Positions 55,326-64,000 of a stretch of 64,000 nucleotides of DNA are shown one piece after another. The DNA comes from Loripinus fragilis (taxonomy: Eukaryota > Mollusca > Bivalvia > Lucinida > Lucinidae), in NCBI GenBank assembly GCA_964019695.1, contig OZ026530.1, positions 39,182,944 to 39,246,943 of the forward strand, written 5' to 3'. The position numbers and the translations under genes are program-made. Under the pieces are notes generated by a model that was given only the letters and a program-made list of their open reading frames with translations, ran no database searches and was not told the DNA's origin. Position 1 is the first letter of the stretch, and each line of letters starts with the position of its first letter.

Positions 55326-57139
55326 TAGACGGATGGCTGAGAATGGGTTTGCTCCCCCCCCCCTAGGGAATTTTGCAGACATATCCTATCTTGTAGAAAA
55401 TTGAAAGCCGAGTCTTTTAAGAGATGTTTGCACTCTGTGCTCCGGGGCGTTAGTCTGTAAGAGCCTGTAACATACGTTACTTAATCAAACTAAGAAAAAG
55501 TAAATTGAAAGTTTGGGCTACAAATTAAAGACATTAAAATATTTATTTTTAAAAATCATTCATATGGTCTGCATACTGGATATCTTAACTACTTATGACA
55601 GCCATTTGAACAAAATTGCGGCTTCCTAAGGTGTCATATGCGTTACATAAATCAGATAACCCATTAAAATTTGCAAGTGTGGCTAACATCATTTACATTC
55701 ACAATCTCTCTGTGTGTTTTGCAAAATGTTTTTAACCATGTCTGACTAGCTTATGCAATTGGCTAACAGAAAAATTAAAGTTTGTTTCTCTAGTTTAAAT
55801 ATTTTTTCTGGAATAAGCAATTGAACAACCCTACCCCTACCCAGTTTTAAGGTGAAATGTTTGGTATTAAAACTTAAGTAAAAATAGTTAAAAAATATTT
55901 GCAGTTGATGAATGTGTTTCATTGTTTGGGATTTATTTGCTTATTTGAAAAGACTCATAAATCTGAAAGTTTGTTGCAAAATTTTTAATATCAGAGGCTG
56001 TAACATATGTTACCTGATGTAATAAATGGGCAAGCTCATTGTCTTTACGTAAGATATGCCTAAAAATGTTTTAATCTCCTCGAGGGAATTTTGCAGACAT
56101 ATTCCTTCTTATAGTACAACTCAAGCTGCATCAAATAAGGGATGTTTGCACTGTCTAGGTTGTGGCGTTAGTCTGAAAACGCGTGTTACATGCGTTACTA
56201 TATCAAATAAAGGAAATGTAGTTTGAAAGTCTGAGCTAAAATTGTGAAAAAACTCGCAGCTGTTGGATATCTTACATTGTTTAGGGATTTTAAGCTGGCT
56301 TGTATGATAAAGACCTATAGATTTGCTAGTTGTCACCAAGTTTTAAAGATCAGAGAGCGTTACATATGTTAGCATGATAAGTAAAATCATCAAACAGTAT
56401 TTTGACATCAAGCTGAGTAAGGGCCTGCTCCATCCTAATCCCCTTTGGATTTCTGCAGACAAATTACATCTTATGTAACAATTCAAGGTGCATTTAATAA
56501 GAAATGTTTGCACTCTGTAAGTCGGGGCGTTAGCCTATAACAGCTTGTTACATATGTTACTATATCAATTTGAGAATAATAAATTTGAATGTTTGAGCTA
56601 CCAAAAGAAGACATTAAAATTATCTAATAAATTGACATTCTTATAGTCTTTATACTGGATGTCTTTACTACATATGGAAGCTGTTTAACATTAATACGGC
56701 TAACTGTGGTGTTATGTGCGTTACATGAACCTAATTATAATTTAAAAGCTATAATTGTGGCTATCGTCATTTAGTTAAACAACTACTATGACTTGGTTTC
56801 AAACTGTTTTATTAGATTTTACAAACATATACTCAATTGATGAATAGGAAAAACCAAGTTTGCTTTTCTATCTTAAACATATTGTCTTATAGGAGCTAAT
56901 ACACAGACCTACTCCCAGTTTTAAAGAGAAGCGAATTTTTGTTATTACCCTTTAAGTAAAACACATGAAAGCGATTACAGCGTGTGGATATTTTTCATTT
57001 TCTTAGTCTGTCTTGCTCATATATCTACAAGATGGCATTTACTTAAAAATCAGGACACTTAATGTGTACTTATAAGTCTTTAGTGCCACAACACTAGAAA
57101 TTATATTCATTTCTTATTATCAAGCCCATGGACTGGTGT

Positions 57140-58700
57140 TACAGATGTTATCAATGACCTTTTGGACACATTTCCTAATACATATAATGCTAAATATAGA
57201 GCCACAAATAGAAAAGATAGTTTTACATTTTTACAAGAAAATACAATAAATGAAATGGTCTAAACTATTTCTTATCTATTTAACACTCATGTTAAACGTT
57301 TGTCGTTGTCTGCTTCTGTGGTAATCATTATTATCACACGCCTCCTTGCAACTAGTAGAATCATCACACAATATTTCAATCATTTACTGTTATTCAATTT
57401 TACCACCAGTCCACTCAAAATAGATCAGCCATTATCAACTTTCCAATTTTTACATTTATGGCTTGGAACATTCGGAAACTGTTATGAATTCCTAATAGTT
57501 GGCTCTTTGAGTATGTGTTTCAAGTGATACTCTGCAAGTAGGGGAAAGACTAAAGCTTTACAAAGAGGAAAACTATGCCATTAAGAGCAATGAGTACCTG
57601 GGCTTATGTACTTTGATATTCCTGTGATAAAGAATCATATCTTAGCTGGTTAACTTTTATAAATGTAGCCTTTCCATACATGCAACCCACATATTTTCAT
57701 CTAATAATGTCTCTGCACTTATTATCTTTCCCCAAGCATTCAAAAACTTATTTGAAGTCTTAGTACTTCTGAAGTGCTGAAACCGAGGTAACTCTTTCCC
57801 TTCAGATAAACGAACTAGATGTATCACAGCAGGTAAAGCAATGAAATGCAGGATGAACAGAGCGCAAATTAGACCCTTTCAATTCAATGATTCACTAAGT
57901 TTCTAAGATAAGAGCGCTTATTAAAGGATGTAACATATATAACTCGTCATAATAAATGAGCAAGAGCATTGTCATGACATCCGTTTTGATTACACAGTCA
58001 GAGGCAAGTGTTTTCAATTTCAGTGTTTTCAATGGATCATGAAATGAGGCAACTTATCAACTTGTTTACTCTGTATAAATCTTCCATAGAGCATAATATA
58101 GAACTACTGGTTATCCCATTCTACCTATAGTCCACTTTCCTTCTTTTGAATGCAACAGCTAATGATATGGCTACAAAAACTGAGAAATCATAGGTTTTAC
58201 ATTATTTTAAGACATGCTTCAATGTACTGACATAGAAAAACAACCAACTGCAAACATAATTGATGGCAATGTCCAACTTCATATTCTTTTTCTTATACCA
58301 GATAACTTTCAAGGTGTAACAGAAGTTGTTTCAGACGGTCTGCCAAAACCATCAAGAGTCAACATTGTAACTAAAGAAAACTTATAAAGTTCTTTGGGCC
58401 CAGCAAAATACTATTGATCTAAGACCTGAGGACTTAAGCACCAAAAGACTGGATAGGTTCCATGGCAAATAATGCAAAAAAGCAGCCTATCAAATTTCTG
58501 TTTGACCAATGTCAGAAATCTTAAAGTATTCTTAGAGGTACACGGTAGAGACATAGATATTGCAAAATCAGAGCAAAGTTATCATTTGACTAGCACAGAT
58601 GCAGAGGCAGCTGCAGTTAGATTGCTCTTGCCACTTCACAGGAAGAGATATATACCAGAGTCATACTCCATTGTATGCATATATGTGAAATGGCATTAAA
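57140..58700 (+). pseudogene. Coding-like islands, possibly a decayed element ORF
   Basis: Short stretches read as plausible protein in the plus sense, each ended by stops. About 57150-57248 reads NDLLDTFPNTYNAKYRATNR. About 58235-58387 reads NIIDGNVQLHILFLIPDNF then VTEVVSDGLPKPSRVNIV. About 58520-58600 reads VFLEVHGRDIDIAKSEQSYH. They are in different frames, I recognise no family, and they lie between the direct and inverted halves of satellite III. This is weak evidence for a dead mobile-element gene. Confidence 0.25.
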
Positions 58701-60379
58701 CCCATATTTAATCAGGTGTTTGATCCCATGACACTGACATGCTGTTTCTGCTTTTGAAGAATGGTTAGGATTCAAGTTTGGGTGAGTCAAGTTGTTTGAC
58801 ACTGGCACTGGCCACACATACAAAGAAAATTAAGTCTTTTGATGGGTAAAGAGGAGGATCACACGAAATGCTTATAAGTGATGTTTGTCACAATTACCAA
58901 TTATAAAAAGTAATCTTAATTAATGTAACACATATAACACCATAGGAAGCTGTATATTTGTTAAAAATCTTTTCTTATGTATCAAAGGTATTCAGCATGC
59001 AAACTACATGAATAATTCAAATAAATAGATAGTTTTATGTCTCCTTTCTGTTTCTCAGACTTTCAATTCATTTATTCTTAAATTGATATGGTAACATACG
59101 TATCATACCATTACAGGCTAACCCCCTAGTTAATAGAGTGCAAACATCTCTTATTTGTGGCAGCTTGAATTGTTCTTTAAGGTAGGATATGTTTGCACAA
59201 TTCCCAAAGGGGTGGAGAGGAACAGGATTGTACTCAGTTTGCAGTCCTAATACAATGCCATGATTCTACTGGTTGTGATGAAATGGGTGATTATTTTGCA
59301 ATAGAAGCAGACACTATGATAGACATTGTGAGGGTGACTTGAATAAAGATTGTTTTTGAATAATTTTATTTAATAGGAATATTTATTAAATTGTGTCATT
59401 TAAATGAGAACTATTATTTTCTATCTATATGTCCATATATTTTGATATTATAGGCATTAGGAAATATGTGATTAAAAAGGTTATATATAACATAGGTAAC
59501 ACAATTCCATGGGCTTGTTATCAGCAATGACTGTAATTACTAAGACTAAGGCACCAGAGGCTAGAGATTAATAAGACATGTGAAAAATGGTATTTTTCTG
59601 AAATATTATCTCTTACTTCCAAGAAAATTTCCTAGCTCATTCATTATGCCATGTAACATATGTTACATACTTTAATAAGTGCTCTGATCCTGATGTCAAA
59701 CTTGCAAATGTATGATTCTTTATTGCATTAGCAAGACAATGCTAAAAATGTAAGATATCCATGAGCGTCAAATATTTTCATATATTTTTCTTCAATAATA
59801 GATACCAAAATTGGATACTTAAAATTGGGGGTAGGGTTGTTTAATAGCTCATATAAAACAATGTTTTTGAGATAGAAAAGCAAACTTTGTTTTTTCTGTT
59901 AGTCAAATGAGTATTTTAGTAAACTAAGATTAAGGTAGTGGGGGACCCATGTCAAAAGATAACCTTACTTTTACTTTAAAGTAAGATTGTAAGAGTTATC
60001 GTTCCTGAATTTTGTTTTTAAAAGAGAATACTTATTTGTAAGACGGTAGACATTATTCTCCCCTGACAACTCTTTGATGCTTGAAACGTAATTCTGTAAG
60101 TATTTTGCTTTCACAAAAAGAAGGAATGCAAGTATTAGCTTTTAAAAACATCACCCAGAGTATGATGTCATTCAGTATTTTGATGGTTAAAAGTTGCGGA
60201 CCGTATAAATATACATACTATATACATGTCTCGGTTGCTATTTCTGCATGCTGCCACTAACCTAAGACCCACTCCCACCCCAAAAAGGGGGGGGTGTAGG
60301 CGTGCACATGCCTTGTTAGTGCCATTCTCATGTTTTAGGTCCCATGGAGGTACCTGGTGGAGAAATGACGTAACTATTT

Positions 60380-60640
60380 CAATTCCCTTATCACACCGGA
60401 TAGGCAGCAATAAAACACAGTCTAAACAATCGATGAATGCTGATAACAAATTGCTAGAAACAGTGTTTGTAATTGCCATTTGTTGCCTATCGGACTACAA
60501 ACAACAATCCAAAATTCTGTTACTTACAATATTTAACTACGTTCGTCGATAGCATTAACGTTTTCGATTGCCGCCTATCTAGTGTTTTTGATATACTGAA
60601 GACGTAGCCAAAACAATCTGATACAAGGGCTAGGAGTTAT
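60380..60640. mobile_element. CCGGATAGGCGGCAATCGA foldback family, copy 1
   Basis: It has CACACCGGATAGGCAGCAAT on the left and TTTTCGATTGCCGCCTATC on the right, with paired ATCGATGAATGC/GTTCGTCGATAGCATT. Further copies are at 61440-61640 and 61735-61920. Confidence 0.75.
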
Positions 60641-60759
60641 TTCATGTTTCTGTTGAAAAAAATATTTTGTTTCCTTGCATGTTTCATGATGATAAAATGG
60701 ACATTATTGCATACATTTTGATAAAATTAATTGGAACTGCATGTACCTGAAAGGAAGAT

Positions 60760-61200
60760 ATATGACAATATAGCATTCTTTTCTGTATATTAACGGTTGG
60801 CAAGCATGGTACAGATGCGCGGATCCAGGAATTTTCATCAGGGGGGGGGGGGGGGAGGGTCCAGGTCAGTCTGACAAAAAGCTCTGACAACGATTTTTTT
60901 AGTCCTCAGCTTATTTTACAGAAGTCAAATGGTCAATTTCAAAGAAATCTATCGTTTTTCAAGGCTCCAGATGGGGTCCAATTTTTTCCAGGGGGTTCAA
61001 CTTTTTCCGGGGGGTGTCCAATTGCTTATTCCCTATAGAAACCCATTTAATTTGTGATTTTCAAGAGGGGGTCCGGACCCCCTGCCCCCCTCTGGATCCG
61101 CACTTGGAACAGTCCTCACAGCTTCATGGTTAAGGCTACAATGCATTATCTCATTTGAGCTTGGCAAACGTTAATAGACAGAAGAATGTATCATCCTTTT
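60760..61200. mobile_element. GGATCCGCAC repeat (copy 3) nested in another foldback
   Basis: The inner element at about 60820-61105 has GCGCGGATCCAGGAATTT and CCCCCTCTGGATCCGCAC ends and a G-tract. It interrupts an outer element whose ends are TATATTAACGGTTGGCAAGC and GCTTGGCAAACGTTAATA. The outer element has a second copy at about 62440-62570 without the insert. Confidence 0.65.
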
Positions 61201-61439
61201 ATTGTTATATACCTTATAATAAGCGTTTACTATAGAAACTTGATGTGTTTCAATCGCTGACAATTGTACATTTTATTTAATAATGTGTCATATTTTGGTT
61301 GATCGTTGACCAATCACTGACCGCGGGCTTTATTTCCGATAAAACATGACTGCAGCGGGCTTAATTGCCATTTCAACCTGCTCACGGATATCCTCTGCGA
61401 GTTAAGATACCGTGGCTTATGCTTTATTGAGAAATGACC

Positions 61440-61920
61440 AAAATATTCAATTATCATAAGATACGGATAGTCGGATAGGCGGCAATCGAGAAGGCTCTGA
61501 ACAATCGATGAACGTGGATCGCAAATCGCTAGAATTTACCAGGCAAACAAACTGCAATCCAAAAAAGTCTGTTTCTGACGGTATTTGATCTACGTTCGTC
61601 GATGGCATCAACGTTTTCGATTGCCACCTATCCGGTATGTGTATTGATACAATGAATACGTAACCAAAACAATCTGAAACAAGAGCTAGGAGTTATCTAC
61701 AGTTTTCAGTCATGTTTCTGTTGAAAAAAAAGTTTGTTTCCACACCGGATAGTGAGCAATCGAAAACACTCTTAACCATTGTTGAACGCGGATCAAAACT
61801 CGCTAGAAACAGTGTTTTGATTGCAAAGTGTCGCCTGTTCGATGAGTGATGGTGATAAAAAACTATGATTCTAACTATTTTTGGTCTATAATCGTCGATG
61901 TTTTGTTGTATGCTTCACGA
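61440..61920. mobile_element. CCGGATAGGCGGCAATCGA foldback family, copies 2 and 3
   Basis: Copy 2 (61440-61640) has GGATAGGCGGCAATCGAGAA and TTTTCGATTGCCACCTATCC. Copy 3 (61735-61920) has CACCGGATAGTGAGCAATCG and ATAATCGTCGATG. Both have CGCTAGAA in the left arm. Confidence 0.72.
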
Positions 61921-61977
61921 TGTTTCAGTGGACATTTTTTTTGGAAATGCTTTTTGCTTGAAAGGAAAGTATTCTAG

Positions 61978-62425
61978 AACTTTTTGGATACTGTAAAGGC
62001 GGCACCTCATGACTGCCTTATTAGTCTACTTTAGACATAGGTAAAATCTGAAAATGAGGCGTTATAACTACATTCGGAAGTGTTTGTTTATTGTTTAACA
62101 TTAGTATAGAGCCAAACAGTGTGGACCCAGATCAGACTGCTCTAGATCTACACTGTTTGTTTAAGAGGCTTCATAATATTTCAACAGACGATAAAAACAT
62201 ACGATTGTGTTGTAATATACGCTTTAAGAGTTAATAAATGTGGGTTCAGTGCATTAACGGACAGGACTTTCATGAAATGCACGCAGACCTGCGCGGCTCA
62301 AATATCTTTTAAACGCTTAACCAATGGATAGAACCTGATTTCTATTCTTGAGCAGTTGAAATAACCGAACCACGCCCAGATATGAAAATTAAAGTTGCCA
62401 CCTTTACAGTACCCAAAAAGTCCTA
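61978..62425. mobile_element. MITE with ACTGTAAAGGCGGCA ends containing a family-B MITE
   Basis: CTTTTTGGATACTGTAAAGG on the left mirrors CCTTTACAGTACCCAAAAAG on the right. Inside, 62030-62240 is family B: GTGTGGACCCAGATCAGACT, a shortened centre, and a right end CGCTTTAAGAGTTAA. Confidence 0.7.
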
Positions 62426-64000
62426 TAATATATAACAATGACAATATAACATTCCTTTCTGTATATTAACGTTTGTCAAGCCCTTGTGCGATAATGTGTT
62501 GCAGGCCTCACCGCTGTGTGGTTCTGGTTGCAACACATCACATTCAGGCTTGCCAAACATTAATACAAGGAAAAAAATGTTTTACCTCTTATTGCATATA
62601 TGTAAGTTTATTCTTTAAATGACATTTAGATCTATGCATCAGGAATAAAGCTATAATTTTTAGCTTTTATCTACATAAATCCTACGTGTAAGAAAGCATC
62701 AAAGTATCAAGACATGCTATAGCCATGCTTTAATGAGAATCATAATGTAATGTGCTGGGTCACATATGCTAGGTCAAAATCTTTTTTGTCATTTTCTACG
62801 CCCATTTGTCAGTGCTTAATCAATAATAGCTATGTCTCCGCCCAGTGATATAAATAGGGCGTAGACATGGTTGAAAGGGGAGACAACACTTATTATAGTC
62901 TTTATTTTTTTCAGGATTTTTCAGAAAAGTCACCAAAACAAAAAAACGAGCACGGTGACACATATTTATTATTCAATCATTAGATTCTTCATGAAAATAT
63001 CTTTGTAAAAATATGTTTTTTGTTGTTCCAGTTACATTCTCTAATATGTTTATTTTGAATATTAATGTTTTTTTAGGCATTTATTCGTTTGACTTAATTA
63101 GGATTTTGCTTAATAAATTGTGTAAATACATGCTATTTCACTATTTTCGGTTTTCATTTATATCTCTGGTGTGAGTAGTATTTGTTCTGAAAAAAACTGT
63201 ATTGCGTTTCTTGTTAATTTGTTAATAAAATCTGTGTTTGTTTATTTCAAAAACCTGCGATTTTGCAGTTTTTGACATCAAATAACTTTTTAAAAAGAAC
63301 GGTGAGGTATTGTTTTTTTTGTCTTAGATTATAAGTATAAGTCTATATTATAATATATTAAAAGATGAAACACTTTTGGACATATGCCGGTGAGTCCGGT
63401 ACTACCTTAAAAACACTTGTAAAAATGCACAAATTGTCTGTAAAATGAATGATGTTAGTCACGATTTCAACTTTCAAAGGGAAATTTAATCTATGTAACG
63501 CATATAACACAATTGAAGGCTGTAATTTTGTTTAAAATGCTGCTTTTATGTAGCTTAGGCATCCAGCTTGCAAACATCATAAGAAATTAGAATAATTAGA
63601 TGGTTTAATGTCTTCTTTCTCTAGCTCAAACTTTCATTTTGATTTTTTCCTTAGTTTGTTACAGTAACATATGTAACAGGCTGTCAGAGACTAACGCCCC
63701 GGAGCACAGAGTGCAAACATCTCTTAAAAGATGCGGCTTGAAATTTTCTTCAAGATAGGATACGTCTGCAAAATTCCCTAGGGGGGGGGGGGGGGGGGAG
63801 CAGGACCTTTTTTTAGCTCGAAGTCTAAGTCACATTGCAGCATAAATCCTACCATGATTTACATCAAAACGCCTTTCCCACTTGATTGTCAGTGTATGTA
63901 AGCAATATCAGTAATGAAGGCATGCATAAAGGTAACTTATGGAGATGTTTCTAAAAAGGAGCTGTAAATTGATGTTCAAATTTGACGTTTATTTTCGAAA

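Larger units (their letters stand above)
55330..63800. repeat. Long-period box satellite III (GTAACATATGTTAC box), direct then inverted
   Basis: Boxes of GTTAC/GTAAC-N4-GTTAC type start at 55467, 55633, 56000, 56185, 56359, 56547 and 56711 (direct half). Decayed ones are at 57138, 57930 and 58316. An inverted half has boxes at 58925, 59091, 59487, 59653, 63495 and 63664. Spacing alternates near 166 and 174-188 bp (unit about 350-365 bp). The unit also holds GGGCGTTAGTCTG, GAGATGTTTGCACTCTGT and AATTTTGCAGACATAT. These blocks appear in direct sense at about 55360-55460, 56085-56170 and 56445-56530, and inverted at 59110-59210 and 63680-63780. Unrelated repeats occupy 60040-62430. Confidence 0.82.

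Overview
The window looks like nuclear DNA of an invertebrate animal, most plausibly a bivalve mollusc. It is AT-rich, gene-poor and spliced with GT-AG introns. It is crowded with tRNA-derived SINEs, foldback MITEs, TTAA-flanked (piggyBac-type) MITEs, minisatellites and long-period satellites. The bivalve call rests on this repeat style and is not proven by a marker gene.

One gene dominates. On the minus strand, five exons whose splice phases all agree can be joined: 40922-40682, 38485-37874, 34949-34786, 28597-28498 and 18225-4001. They add up to 15,342 coding bases, or 5,113 residues. Exon 1 encodes a complete THAP (C2CH) zinc-binding DNA-binding domain. Exons 2-4 encode a Pro/Gln/Lys-rich linker. 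The last exon alone is 14.2 kb and encodes about 13 repeats of a roughly 36-residue helix-turn-helix unit (Pipsqueak/Brinker/transposase-like) spread through long disordered Ser/Asp/Glu-rich sequence. Its stop codon and last seven residues lie inside a TTAA-flanked MITE. I do not recognise this domain combination. A chromatin or satellite-binding, transposase-derived role is an inference.

Layout: 1-4000 repeats; 4001-18225 giant last exon; 18226-28497 intron 4, full of MITEs, with box satellite I at 23.4-25.0 kb; 28598-34785 intron 3, where a minisatellite is split by a TIR-bounded 3.8-kb segment carrying two plus-strand leucine-rich-repeat exons; 34950-37873 intron 2; 38486-40681 intron 1; 41-64 kb largely intergenic, with box satellite II (42.2-44.2 kb), one possible unidentified last exon on the minus strand (46394-46621), minisatellites, nested foldback elements, and box satellite III (about 55.3-63.8 kb).

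The most unusual non-coding signal is that three otherwise unlike long-period arrays each carry a conserved 14-bp box of the same form, GTNRY-N4-GTKAC. The boxes recur at about 340-375 bp or half that spacing (about 165-185 bp), close to nucleosome-repeat length. No tRNA, rRNA, CRISPR, operon or prokaryotic feature is present.
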